Positions 35,052 to 43,938 of a stretch of 64,000 nt of DNA are shown here, one piece after another (position 1 is the first letter of the stretch; each line of letters opens with the position of its first letter). The notes beneath the pieces are model-generated. The model was given only the letters and a program-made list of their open reading frames with translations. It was not told where the DNA came from and did not search any database. The position numbers and the translations under genes were made by a program. The DNA is from an uncultured Desulfovibrio sp. (GTDB lineage Bacteria; Desulfobacterota; Desulfovibrionia; Desulfovibrionales; Desulfovibrionaceae), in assembly GCA_913060505.1 (NCBI GenBank), contig CAJXRQ010000008.1, forward strand, positions 46,792 to 110,791. The letters run 5' to 3'.

Positions 35052-35912
35052 ATGAAGTCCTTGAAAGTACAATTGGCGAAACGGGCCGGCTTCTGCATGG
35101 GCGTGGACCTTGCCCTGCAGCGTCTGGATAAGGTGATTGAAGAGCGACCCGGCGAAACGATCCATATTCTCGGTCCCATCATCCACAACCCGCAGGTGTT
35201 GGAACGGTATGCGCGCAAGGGTGTGATCATAGCGGAAACACCGGAAGATGTGCCTGAAGGCGGTTGCGTGGTCATTCGTGCCCACGGCATTACCCGGCAG
35301 GTGGAACAGGCGCTTGAAGCCCGCAAAGTGAGCATCAAGGACGCCACTTGTCCCAAGGTGAAAAAGGCACAACTGCTCATTGCCCGGCATACGCAGGATG
35401 GGCGCAGTCTGTTGCTGTACGGTGAGGAAGATCACCCCGAGGTTCGTGGTCTTGTGAGTTATGCCCATGGCCCGGCCATGGTTTTCGGTTCTTATGAAGA
35501 ATTGGAACGATGTATGGCGGGAATGGACGGCCGTTACGTGCTTGCTGCCCAGACAACGCAGGACAGGGCCATGTTCGACGTCATTGCCGAAAAGTTGGAA
35601 AACAGGGATGACATGGACGTGGTGGTTCTGCATACCATTTGCGACGCCACCAAACAGCGCCAGCGGGAAGCCATGGCAATGGCCCGGGAGGTTGATTACA
35701 TGGTCGTGGTAGGCGGCCGGAACAGCGGCAACACCCGGAGATTGGCGCAGGTCGTGGCTGACCAGGGAACGTCTGTGGTACATATTGAAACTGCCGCTGA
35801 ACTCCCCATGGAAGATTTTGCAACGGTTTCCAGTGTTGGCGTCACTGCCGGGGCTTCCACACCGCGGGATCTTGTGGAAGACGTTTTGGAGCGTTTGGGC
35901 AGTGTTGAATGA
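35052..35912 (+). CDS. ispH: 4-hydroxy-3-methylbut-2-enyl diphosphate reductase
   Basis: A 286-residue Fe-S enzyme of the last step of the non-mevalonate isoprenoid pathway. The three cluster cysteines are at about residues 15 (KRAGFCMGVD), 100 (DATCPKVKKAQ) and 197 (HTICDATKQRQ). Other blocks are LGPIIHNPQVLERY, IRAHGI (with the substrate His) and VVGGRNSGNTRRLAQV. The ATG at 35052 has GGAAG 7 bases upstream; ATGs at 35025 and 35040 are possible but fit the family less well. It is monocistronic and diverges from tetR. Confidence 0.95.
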   Translation: MKSLKVQLAKRAGFCMGVDLALQRLDKVIEERPGETIHILGPIIHNPQVLERYARKGVIIAETPEDVPEGGCVVIRAHGITRQVEQALEARKVSIKDATCPKVKKAQLLIARHTQDGRSLLLYGEEDHPEVRGLVSYAHGPAMVFGSYEELERCMAGMDGRYVLAAQTTQDRAMFDVIAEKLENRDDMDVVVLHTICDATKQRQREAMAMAREVDYMVVVGGRNSGNTRRLAQVVADQGTSVVHIETAAELPMEDFATVSSVGVTAGASTPRDLVEDVLERLGSVE

Positions 35913-36349
35913 AATAGGGGCCAGGAGGTTCCGGGACTGGCATCCCGAAAGCTGACCTGACCCCAATTTCCGTTGCGCTCCGCAAGGCGGCTGCCGGCAA
36001 GGGCTGTTCTTTCGGCCGCGTTGCTGGCATGCCTGGTGGAGGTCAGGCAGAGGGGTTGCCTGCAACGCTGTGTCGATCGATGGCGGTCCAACCGCCTTTT
36101 CCCGGCTTTGTTCTCCGCACGAACTCGGGCCTTGTTCGTAATAATCGGAGAACAGGGCTGGCTGTGCCGGGTCGGAGCGCGCATGAGGGAGGAGTGGTCC
36201 TGTTGCGGATCATGCCAATGATCCTGCATTGGAAAGAGAGAATGCGTATACCTGATTTTCAGTATAGGCAGGTCAAGTGTGCGTAGTATTATTTTTGGCG
36301 ATTATAACCAAACAAGACTTGTGCCGAACGGCACGAAAAGGAGCCGGCC
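35913..36349 (+). other. 437-base gap with several strong inverted repeats; possible structured RNA
   Basis: No convincing gene. It holds a bulged stem-loop at 35917-35963 (GGGGCCAGG / CCTGACCCC around CGGGA / TCCCG), a terminator-like GGCGGT-CCA-ACCGCC-TTTT at 36082-36100, and a nested pair of stems TGTTCTCCG / CGGAGAACA (36109-36117, 36146-36154) enclosing CGAAC / GTTCG. Short readings on either strand lack ribosome binding sites and family features. It may hold a small RNA or only read-through signals of ispH. Confidence 0.4.
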
Positions 36350-36712
36350 ATGGACATCAGCGCAGCAATTGCGGAAATGAAGAAAGACCCGGAATTCGCG
36401 GAAAACGTGGGAATGGTGCTGGTGCACAATGGTGTTGTGCGCGGCTGGTCGCGTGCGGATCATTCCACGGTCACGGGCATAGAGATCACTCCGGACTATG
36501 AACGCATGGAAGAAATTCGGAAGGAAATCGAGACGCGTGAAGGCATCTGGCGTGCTGTTGCCGTCGCCAACGAAGGCCCCATGAAACCGGGGGACGATGT
36601 GCTTTTCCTCATCGTGGCCGGGGATATTCGTGAAAATGTGAAACCCGCGCTGGCTGACCTTTTGGATCGCATTAAATCAGAGGCCGTGACCAAACGGGAA
36701 ATTTTCGCGTAA
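36350..36712 (+). CDS. moaE: Molybdopterin synthase catalytic subunit (MoaE-like)
   Basis: A 120-residue protein of the MoaE family, which with thiocarboxylated MoaD puts the dithiolene sulfurs on precursor Z. MoaE-like features are VGMVLVHNGVVRGWSR, a short central region, ENREGIWRAVAVANEG-like sequence (REGIWRAVAVANEG), KPGDDVLFLIVAGDIR and the C-terminal KREIFA. It is about 30 residues shorter than the Escherichia coli enzyme, as in many Desulfovibrio homologues. AAGGAG precedes the ATG. No moaD is adjacent; moaA is 14 kb away. A strong hairpin follows. Confidence 0.82.
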   Translation: MDISAAIAEMKKDPEFAENVGMVLVHNGVVRGWSRADHSTVTGIEITPDYERMEEIRKEIETREGIWRAVAVANEGPMKPGDDVLFLIVAGDIRENVKPALADLLDRIKSEAVTKREIFA

Positions 36713-36753
36713 GGAATTGCCCTGCAAGCGACGACCGTTCGGGTTGTTTCGAA

Positions 36754-36799
36754 AAAATCCGGCTCCATGGCGTAGCTTATACGCCGGGAACCGGATTTT
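36754..36799. terminator. Long bidirectional hairpin after moaE
   Basis: Outer stem AAAATCCGGCTCC / GGAACCGGATTTT (one mismatch) and inner stem GGCGTA / TACGCC with a 5-base loop. A and T ends suit termination from both sides, between moaE and the convergent phosphatase gene. Confidence 0.85.
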
Positions 36800-36844
36800 G
36801 GCGTTTTGCGCTACAAGCCTTTTCCGTGTGTGTGGGGAGCTGCG

Positions 36845-37912
36845 TCAGGCTGCGCCGTGCTCCATCATCAGGTGAAACACCGCCTGAACATATCGCCCGG
36901 AGACAACGTCCGCCAAAGCAAAGCCCGGCAGATCCTTGCGGGCCATGACACCTGTGTATGCGAACCATGTTTCCAGTGAGATTTTTTCCAAACCCGGCTC
37001 AAGCACCGTATCCCACAGGTCTGCGGCGGTGTCCTGCGGCAGTTCGAAAGTGCGGCACTGCAAGGGACGGTGTTCCCATAGCAGGCAGGCGTTGTCCTGT
37101 AACAGGGGACAGGTTGCTCCGGCTCCGGAAAGGCAATAGTCGCCCGTGTCCGAATCCTTGCCCACATCACGGTTGGCGTCGCGTTCCCGGCTTGCCGTTT
37201 CCACTGCCCGTTCTATGGCGTGCAGACGTTCATCGCTGGAAAGCCGGGCATTCATGAAATGAGTCAGGTGTACGGCTTCGATCAAAGAAAGGGTGATAGG
37301 CGTACTACAGCAGCGGACGTGATCGCGGCCGCAGCGATGATCATTGCCCAGTTCATAGGCGAAAAGATCTTCGGCTCGTGCTTCCAGCACTGTGTAGTCC
37401 TTGAAGAAAGGAACAAGGTCTACCATGCGTTTCATTTCCAGAGAGGGGTCACGCATGGTGAGTTTGCGGCTGGCACGGCCGTATTTGCGGATGGTCCACC
37501 ACTGGGCGAAGTTGGCGGGCTTGGAGCGCAGTTTTTTGAGTTTTTTCCATGCTCCCTGATGCCCCAATCCCCGTCGCAGTAGATAGGCGTTGAGCACTGT
37601 CCCGGTACGCCCGATGCCGTGCCGGCAATGAATAAGCACTTTTTTGCCCAGATAGATGGCTTCATCCAGCCATTCAAGCGCCTTTTCCAGTTCAGCCAAC
37701 TCCGGGGCTTCCTCGTCTTCCAGCGGCATGTGGTAGACTTCAAACCCGGCCTGGCATTCAATGTCGTGCAGGTCGCAGAATTCTCCGCAGAGATTGAGCA
37801 CGGCGTCCACGCCGGCCTTGTGCAGGACATCGAGTTGACCGCCACTCATGGGCGCGGCGCCGACAGCCAACTGGTCCGTGACCCAGGTGAGTTTGTAGGC
37901 GGAGGCGGACAT
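36845..37912 (-). CDS. Dual-specificity-type phosphatase fused to a CxxCxxCC (YkgJ-like) domain
   Basis: A 355-residue two-domain protein. Residues ~1-145 are a cysteine-dependent phosphatase: IHCRHGIGRTGT at 94-105 gives the HCx5R(S/T) loop with catalytic Cys96 and Arg102, and LPLEDEEAP-like sequence before it may supply the acid. Residues ~180-340 carry a YkgJ-like metal domain: RCGRDHVRCC, a CLSGAGATCPLL block and CLLWEHRPLQCRTF. The two activities in one chain are unusual. It starts 5 bases after the stop of the PEP-synthase-like gene, so the two are translationally coupled and may act on the same phosphoprotein or metabolite. It is the last gene of the leftward array from 43803. Confidence 0.82.
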   Translation of the reverse strand: MSASAYKLTWVTDQLAVGAAPMSGGQLDVLHKAGVDAVLNLCGEFCDLHDIECQAGFEVYHMPLEDEEAPELAELEKALEWLDEAIYLGKKVLIHCRHGIGRTGTVLNAYLLRRGLGHQGAWKKLKKLRSKPANFAQWWTIRKYGRASRKLTMRDPSLEMKRMVDLVPFFKDYTVLEARAEDLFAYELGNDHRCGRDHVRCCSTPITLSLIEAVHLTHFMNARLSSDERLHAIERAVETASRERDANRDVGKDSDTGDYCLSGAGATCPLLQDNACLLWEHRPLQCRTFELPQDTAADLWDTVLEPGLEKISLETWFAYTGVMARKDLPGFALADVVSGRYVQAVFHLMMEHGAA

Positions 37913-37917
37913 GGCTG

Positions 37918-40368
37918 TTAGCTGTTCCGGCTTTCAAAGGAATTGATGAACGCTTCGACTTTTTGGTCTACCTGTTTCTCGTCCGAGAGGGCCATGTCCA
38001 TGAGTCTGGTGGCTGCCAGCAGGTAACCGAGACGGGCGAGCAGTCTTCGGGTTTCGTTTTCATCCATTCGGGCAGTACTGGCATCGATCATGTCGCCTTT
38101 GGAGGTTGTTTCGAATCCATAGTGCTCAAGAACCTTGCGGATGAACAGGAGCCGGAGCAGACGCTGGTCAAAGCCTGCCCCGCCGCCCTTGAAACGGAAA
38201 TTGATGTAGTTGCTCCCCGGTTCCGGGCCACAGACCGAATCCACCACGGAGAAGTGATACCCAAAGCGCACCATAAGATGCAGATAGTCTTCGGAAATGA
38301 TGGCATAGCTTGCCAACAATTTTGAATCGAAACTGAAAATGCCGCCGCTGACGCGGTCGAATTCTTCCCAGTCCATGTGGGTCTGTTTGCGGTCCCAGGC
38401 GATGCGTTCGTCGGAAAGCCCGAACCATAAGGCCCACATGGGCCTGCCCACTATGTCGTCGGGAGTGATGACGTCCTTGTCTCGGGCCATGCCGAACAGT
38501 CCGCCGCCGAGGTCCAGCACGTACATGACCAACGGCAGGTCACTCTTGAGTTTTTTTGCCCGGGTCATGCCCCTGCCACGTTTGTCCACCAGCGAGAACA
38601 TTTCGGCCACGCTCTTTTCATGGGCAAATCGCACTATATCGTGGAGGGAACGGCAGCCGCCCGGCGTGAAATTGTCTGCCTGCGGATCGGTCAGGGTCAG
38701 CTTGACCGTATGCTGGATAACGTCCCTGTATGGCCGTGTGGCCGCTTCCGGGACTTTGGCCTCTTCCTCGGCCTGTCGCAACACTTCGGATACACAGCCT
38801 TCCATGACAGCTCCGGTCACGGCGTCCACGGTCACGGTCTGGCCGGAAGTCAGGCCCTGTGCCGCTTCCTTGTCCACCAGAACCGGTATGCCGTGTTCGC
38901 GTGCCACCGACGCAAAGTGGCTGGCCCGGCTTCCCTGTGCAGCCACAAGAGCGGCTATCCGGTCCAGAAACTGGGTCAGGGCGGGGCGCAGCGTGGGAGT
39001 GACCACCACGGCTCCCTGCGGAATGGCGGTAAAGTCCGCGCCCGTGTCCGCATGGAACACTTCGCCGCAGGCGGCGCCGCCGGAGGCCCGTTCCAACTCG
39101 GAAAAGAGTACCTTACCCAATTCCTTGGCCTCATGCTCGGGAAGCTCGTCCTTTTCCTGTTGCAAGGGACGTGTTTGCAGAATGGAAATGCCCTTGCTTG
39201 GGGTCATGACCCATTCCACGTCCTGCGGTTGTTTGAATATTTTTTCCAGATCGGCGCAGTGCCTGCCCAGCTCCTGCAAGGTTTTTTCCGGCAGGAGCGT
39301 GCCCCCTTGTGCGCATCCTTCCAGCAGGCGGGGCGTTTTTTCGCGGCTCATGAAATATTTGTCCGGTGTGCGACTGCCGTCCACCAGTTCTGCGGCAAGG
39401 CCCTGCACGGCATAGACGCCCATGGCGTCGCCGCCCAGAGCCGGGCAGGCCGGATCAACCGTATAGACCACTCCTGCGGCTTCGGCATCCAGCATGGGCA
39501 GAACCAGCACGGCCATTGCCGTGTCCGCATCCGAGAGGCCGTTACGGATGCGATAGGTCACGGCGCGGGGACAATACTTCCCGGCCAGTATGCGCTTGTA
39601 GGCGTCGATAATGTCATCTGGCTCAACACCCAGTTCGCTGGCGTATTGCCCGGCGAAAGATACGTTTCCGTCTTCGGAAAGGGCGCTGGAACGCACGGCC
39701 AGCAGGCAGTCCTCGGGCATGTAATCGTGGACGGCGTCGCGAATGTCCCGCGTGATGTCTTCGGGAACTTCGGCCGCCAGAATGAGTTCCTGAAGTTGCT
39801 GCATGGCCAGCAGCAGGGCTTTGCTGTCCGAGAGAACAACCGTGGACAGAAGTTCTTCAATTTGCGGACGCAGTTCGTTGCTTTCCATGAAATAGTGAAA
39901 AGCGTTGGAGGTGATCACGAATCCCGGAGGGGTGGGGATTCCCGCGTTGCGGACCGTGGCAAGATTGGCTGCCTTGCCGCCTGCCTGTCCGGGGAGGTTT
40001 GCCACTTCGTCCAGTTCCAGCACATAGGGGGGAGCGACATCCGGTTGGTCGAGTTCCAGATGCATGCGGGCGTAAAAATCTATTTTTTTGAAGAACTCGG
40101 GAAGATCCATGTAGCGGGAAGGACTCATGGCGGTCAGCGCTTCCACCAACCCGCGCACTTCATGGGAAAGTTCCTCGGCCGTGCGGGTTATGCGCGCACG
40201 GTCCGCCAATTCATGGCCGTAGAAATAGTCTTCCAGATCCGCAATGAGTTCAAGGGCACGGGCGTCATGGCGCAACAGCTCCTTGAAAGCGTTGTATTTG
40301 GTGCGCAAAAGCGCGCCCGGGGAAAAGACCTGATAGGTCCAGTGCCTGAATAATTCCTTGTTGAACAC
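37918..40368 (-). CDS. PEP-synthase/PPDK-like protein with phospho-His swivel domain
   Basis: An 816-residue protein. After a helical N-terminus (~1-120), residues ~130-430 match the PEP/pyruvate-binding ATP-grasp domain (GQAGGKAANLATVRNAGIPT, then PPGFVITSNAFHYF; LLAVRSSALSEDGNVSFAGQ; ILQTRPLQ). Residues ~470-560 are the swivelling domain with AAQGSRASHFASVAREHGIP, whose His is the phospho carrier. The last ~230 residues do not match the TIM-barrel PEP-utilising domain, so a full PEP synthase reaction is doubtful; it may phosphorylate another target as rifampicin- or protein-phosphotransferases do. The GTG at 40368 has AGGAGG 6 bases upstream. It follows the response-regulator gene by 62 bases and is coupled to the phosphatase gene. 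Confidence 0.85.
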   Translation of the reverse strand: MFNKELFRHWTYQVFSPGALLRTKYNAFKELLRHDARALELIADLEDYFYGHELADRARITRTAEELSHEVRGLVEALTAMSPSRYMDLPEFFKKIDFYARMHLELDQPDVAPPYVLELDEVANLPGQAGGKAANLATVRNAGIPTPPGFVITSNAFHYFMESNELRPQIEELLSTVVLSDSKALLLAMQQLQELILAAEVPEDITRDIRDAVHDYMPEDCLLAVRSSALSEDGNVSFAGQYASELGVEPDDIIDAYKRILAGKYCPRAVTYRIRNGLSDADTAMAVLVLPMLDAEAAGVVYTVDPACPALGGDAMGVYAVQGLAAELVDGSRTPDKYFMSREKTPRLLEGCAQGGTLLPEKTLQELGRHCADLEKIFKQPQDVEWVMTPSKGISILQTRPLQQEKDELPEHEAKELGKVLFSELERASGGAACGEVFHADTGADFTAIPQGAVVVTPTLRPALTQFLDRIAALVAAQGSRASHFASVAREHGIPVLVDKEAAQGLTSGQTVTVDAVTGAVMEGCVSEVLRQAEEEAKVPEAATRPYRDVIQHTVKLTLTDPQADNFTPGGCRSLHDIVRFAHEKSVAEMFSLVDKRGRGMTRAKKLKSDLPLVMYVLDLGGGLFGMARDKDVITPDDIVGRPMWALWFGLSDERIAWDRKQTHMDWEEFDRVSGGIFSFDSKLLASYAIISEDYLHLMVRFGYHFSVVDSVCGPEPGSNYINFRFKGGGAGFDQRLLRLLFIRKVLEHYGFETTSKGDMIDASTARMDENETRRLLARLGYLLAATRLMDMALSDEKQVDQKVEAFINSFESRNS

Positions 40369-40430
40369 GTCGCCCCTCCTGCGCTTGTTCCCCTTGTTCC
40401 TGACGGATGGTTCACGTATGCGCGTATAGC

Positions 40431-40790
40431 CTACTTGGTCAGTATTTCTTCGACCTTGGTTTCCAGTTCCTGCTTGTCGATGGGTTTGACGCAATATTCG
40501 TCCGCACCGAGCTTGAGCGACTCGCGCGCAGTTTCAAGTGTCGGATATCCCGTAAGCATGATGACGCGGGTTTGCGGGCTGATTTTTTTGATTTCCTCCA
40601 GCACTTCCACGCCGGTCATTTTTTTGAGCTTGATGTCCAGAATGGCGAGTTCCACGCTTTGGTTTTCCATGAGGCGGATCGCTTCTTCCTCTTCTGTAAA
40701 GGCATTTACCGAATGACCTTTTCGTTCCAGAATTCGTTTGATGAGGGTTCCGGCATCCGAAACGTCGTCGAGTACAAGTATATTGGCCAT
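40431..40790 (-). CDS. Single-domain response regulator
   Basis: A 119-residue CheY-like receiver domain and nothing else. Acidic pocket at LVLDD (Asp8, Asp9), phosphorylation site LAILDIKL with Asp52, Thr in VIMLTGYP and Lys in CVKPIDKQE. It starts 3 bases after the stop of the sensor-kinase gene, so it is the probable partner. Lacking an output domain it must act by protein contact; the next gene in the array encodes a PEP-synthase-like protein. Confidence 0.93.
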   Translation of the reverse strand: MANILVLDDVSDAGTLIKRILERKGHSVNAFTEEEEAIRLMENQSVELAILDIKLKKMTGVEVLEEIKKISPQTRVIMLTGYPTLETARESLKLGADEYCVKPIDKQELETKVEEILTK

Positions 40791-40793
40791 GGT

Positions 40794-42866
40794 CTACTCC
40801 ATATTTTTTGGGTCAGCAGGTTGGTCGACCGGGCAATGGTCCAACGGCAGGCGAACCGTGAACACCGTGCCCGGCCCCGGGGGAGGCATGTCGGGCAACT
40901 GTGGAAAGGAAAAAACATCGGGAACCGGGCTGGATGCCTCAATGGTCCCCATGTGGTCTTCTATGATACCGAACGAAACGGAAAGTCCCAAGCCGGTCCC
41001 CTTGCCCACGGATTTCGTACTGAAAAAAGGATCGAAAATCTTTTTGAGATTTGCCGAGGGAATGCCTGAACCGGTGTCCGCCACCTGAAGTGACACGATT
41101 CCCTTTGGGGTGTCCAGCCGGGTACGGAGCATGATGGTACCGCCTTCCTCGGCAAAGGCGTCCTTGGCATTGTTGAGCAGGTTGATCCAAACCTGTTTGA
41201 GCTTCTCCGGATCTCCATAAATGATGGGGAATCGATCGTCCAGATCGGAAAGGATGGTCACCTTGTCGAGGCTGAAAGCGTGTTTGACCAGTGAGGCTGC
41301 TTCCATGACGGAGTTGTTGAAGCACATTTCCCGTTTGGCGGATTCCGTTTGCCGGGAGAAACCGAGCAGGTCGGCCACGATCTTGCGACAAACCTTGGTC
41401 TGTTTTTCAATGGTGGCCAAATCCTTGTGGATTTGGGAATTCTGTTCGACATCGTCCTGCAGGAGTTGGGCATACCCCAGAATGATACCCAGCGGCGTGT
41501 TGATTTCATGAGCAACGCCACCAGCAAGTTTACCGACGGATTCCATTTTCTGGGCCTGAATGAGCTGTTCCTCATAGACTTTGATATCCGTGATGTCGCG
41601 GTCCGTGCGCAACAGCCCCGTAATGAGGCCCTTGTCATCACGAACCGGGATTTGCACCACATGGAACCATTGCTCTTCGCCGTCCTCGTTCTCCATGCGT
41701 TCCTGACGGTCCACCCGTCGGCCTGTGCGCAGTACTTCGCGGGCTTCTAGGTTGCGACTCTCGGCCTCATCCTCAGGGAAAAGTTTGAAATCGGTCGCGC
41801 CGGGGATTTTTGCCGCCGGCACACCCACGGACATGGCAAAGGCCCGGTTTGCAGCCTGATAGATCATGCGTGTGTCCACCATGGAAACACGGTCCGGATT
41901 GACGTCCAACACAGTGCCCATAAGGCTTTGTTGATGGGTCAGGTTGCTTTCCGCCTCGCGAAGTTCCTGAATGTGATTTTTGAGGGTCAGGGCCATGAGG
42001 TCAAAGGTTTCTGCCAGATCCTGAATTTCATCGCCCACGTTCTGCTGGAAGACCTGGCAGTTGTGGCAGGAGTCGGTGTCGTCGTCCCTGTTTTTTCGGC
42101 CATGGTATTCGCATTGGGTTCCGGCGAGATACCAGCAACGACGGCGGGTATCCTTGTATGCCGGGCAGTCGGTCATTTCGCAGTTCATGGCTTCCCAGCA
42201 ATGGACAGCCGGAGGACTGGCCGACGTGCTGTCCAGGTTGCCCTTAACCATTTCCTCGGCATGCTCTCGCAGCGTTCCCAGTCGTTTGGTGACCGTACGG
42301 GCGAATACCGTACCTAATGCGGTAACCAGAAAGAGAACACCGCCGAACAGTCCTGCCAGCGTGGTGGTCAGCTGGTTGATGGTCATGTTGATGCGCGCCT
42401 TGGAAAGGCCGATGCGTACCGTGCCGATACGTTCGTCCGCCACGATGACCGGGGCGGCGAAGTCGTAAATGCGGTCGGTGCCGGTATCCAGAAGCTGGAT
42501 GCGCACCCGGTTGTCCTTTTTTACGTGGTTGGCTTCGATCAGGTCCGAAGGAAATCCCTTGTGGAACGTGTGTGTCAGCACCCGCCCGTGACGGTTCTGG
42601 ATAAAGGCATACACCACGTCGCCCACATCCCCGGTTTCATCCACCATGTTTCGCAGGCGCAGGTAGTCCTGCGAAAGCAGTGGGTCAACCGCACGCACAG
42701 CGAGACTTTCGGCAAGGGCGGAACCGCGCTGTTTGTTTTCCTTGATCAGGGCGCTGGCGGTCATGTTGCCTACGAACGGCAGCAGAATTACGGCCATGCC
42801 CACGACAATGGCGGTTATGCCGAGATTGAGTTTGGTGCGGAACCGCAGACGGCTGAATATGCGCAT
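40794..42866 (-). CDS. Membrane sensor histidine kinase with a cysteine-rich module after HAMP
   Basis: A 690-residue kinase. TM1 ~14-34, periplasmic sensor to ~160, TM2 ~165-185, HAMP to ~230. Residues ~230-290 are an odd Cys-rich module (CWEAMNCEMTDCPAY, RRCWYLAGTQC, DSCHNCQVF, eight cysteines). Then a PAS domain (~310-430), HisKA with AGGVAHEINTPLG (His near 453) and an ATPase domain ending GKGTGLGLSVSFGI. The start at 42866 follows the PhnD-like stop by one base and has GGAG upstream. The lipoprotein is probably its periplasmic ligand-binding partner, as in other PhnD-HK pairs. The Cys module may hold a metal or redox centre. Confidence 0.92.
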   Translation of the reverse strand: MRIFSRLRFRTKLNLGITAIVVGMAVILLPFVGNMTASALIKENKQRGSALAESLAVRAVDPLLSQDYLRLRNMVDETGDVGDVVYAFIQNRHGRVLTHTFHKGFPSDLIEANHVKKDNRVRIQLLDTGTDRIYDFAAPVIVADERIGTVRIGLSKARINMTINQLTTTLAGLFGGVLFLVTALGTVFARTVTKRLGTLREHAEEMVKGNLDSTSASPPAVHCWEAMNCEMTDCPAYKDTRRRCWYLAGTQCEYHGRKNRDDDTDSCHNCQVFQQNVGDEIQDLAETFDLMALTLKNHIQELREAESNLTHQQSLMGTVLDVNPDRVSMVDTRMIYQAANRAFAMSVGVPAAKIPGATDFKLFPEDEAESRNLEAREVLRTGRRVDRQERMENEDGEEQWFHVVQIPVRDDKGLITGLLRTDRDITDIKVYEEQLIQAQKMESVGKLAGGVAHEINTPLGIILGYAQLLQDDVEQNSQIHKDLATIEKQTKVCRKIVADLLGFSRQTESAKREMCFNNSVMEAASLVKHAFSLDKVTILSDLDDRFPIIYGDPEKLKQVWINLLNNAKDAFAEEGGTIMLRTRLDTPKGIVSLQVADTGSGIPSANLKKIFDPFFSTKSVGKGTGLGLSVSFGIIEDHMGTIEASSPVPDVFSFPQLPDMPPPGPGTVFTVRLPLDHCPVDQPADPKNME

Positions 42867-42867
42867 G

Positions 42868-43803
42868 TTATTTGTCTCCGGTTCCCATTCCCAGACGGTC
42901 GGCAAGCTGGCGAACCGGGTTGTAGTCTGCATCCTGTGCGCTGATAATGCCGCGCACGCCTGCGGTGCGCAGGATATCCGCTTCCCGCTGGTCGGCCATG
43001 CTCAGGCGGAACATGGCCCGGGCGATACGGTCGACGATGGCCGGGTCCAGTCCCTTGCGTGCGGAGTAGACCCACCCCGGATAGGAGCGGGTTTCGGCCA
43101 GCACCCGAATTTGGTCCAGGTCGGTCTTGTTGCGGACGATGTCGAGTGTGCCCTTGCGAATGGTGCCCAGGTCGTAGGCCCCGGCATTGACAGCCAAAAC
43201 GACTTTTTCCTGTTTGCCGCCCGGCCCGGGGGCGAAGGCGACTTCATCGAAGTCCGAAAGGCTCAGTCCGTTTTCCATGAACAGGCCCATGGGAAAAAGG
43301 TAGCCCCCGGCGGAACCGGGGTCCACTGCGATCCAGCGTTTTCCCCGGCAGTCTTTCAGTGATTTGATGAGGGGATTGTCGCGCCGGACGATGATTTGTC
43401 CCCGGAAGTCCGGGTTGCCGGAAGGTTCTATGATACGGGCGAAAGCGCGGGAGCCGAGTTCGGCAAGCCGAATGTAGATGAGCGGGTTGGTGTAGGAAAT
43501 ATCGATTTCGCCGCGTTCCACCATTTTGATATGCTCGTCAAAAGTGTCCGGGAAGATCTGCCGCAAGGGCAGTCCGGTTTCATTGCGCAAATATTCGAGA
43601 AGTTTTCTGTGGCGTTTGAAGGAAATGGTGTGCGAGTATTGAGGCAGGTAAGCGTATGTTATGGATTTTGCAGGTTTGGAAGCGGTGACGCGCGCGCGTT
43701 TTTTCATGTCCACATGCACGACGCTGTCTTCCTGCGAGCAGGCGCCGAGCAACAGGACGGCGAAAAGTGAAAGTGCTATGGTCGCAAACCTGATCAATTG
43801 CAT
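42868..43803 (-). CDS. PhnD-like phosphate/phosphonate-binding lipoprotein
   Basis: A 311-residue exported lipoprotein. Signal peptide MQLIRFATIALSLFAVLLLG with the lipobox LLGAC (Cys22). The rest matches the PhnD/Type 2 periplasmic binding family: YAYLPQYSHTISFKRHRKLL, IDISYTNPLIYIRLAELGSR, DPGSAGGYLFPMGLFMENGL and VLAVNAGAYDLGTIRKGTLD. There is no ABC permease or ATPase nearby; instead the kinase gene follows at once. It therefore probably senses an oxyanion or similar ligand for the kinase rather than feeding a transporter. GAGG precedes the ATG. Confidence 0.88.
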   Translation of the reverse strand: MQLIRFATIALSLFAVLLLGACSQEDSVVHVDMKKRARVTASKPAKSITYAYLPQYSHTISFKRHRKLLEYLRNETGLPLRQIFPDTFDEHIKMVERGEIDISYTNPLIYIRLAELGSRAFARIIEPSGNPDFRGQIIVRRDNPLIKSLKDCRGKRWIAVDPGSAGGYLFPMGLFMENGLSLSDFDEVAFAPGPGGKQEKVVLAVNAGAYDLGTIRKGTLDIVRNKTDLDQIRVLAETRSYPGWVYSARKGLDPAIVDRIARAMFRLSMADQREADILRTAGVRGIISAQDADYNPVRQLADRLGMGTGDK

Positions 43804-43938
43804 TTCTTGCCTCGGAAAAAGTGAATTGTAACCAGAAAAATATACACCATATTACGCGGTTTTCCAACGGGATTTTACTTGAGCACGGTGTGAAATAACG
43901 ATACATCCGGGCAGAACGCGCAAACAAGGGAGTTGTCA

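Noticed and set aside
35973..36221. Small open frame in the ispH-moaE gap
   Set aside because: No ribosome binding site, Arg/Cys-rich random-looking product, and it runs through strong inverted repeats.
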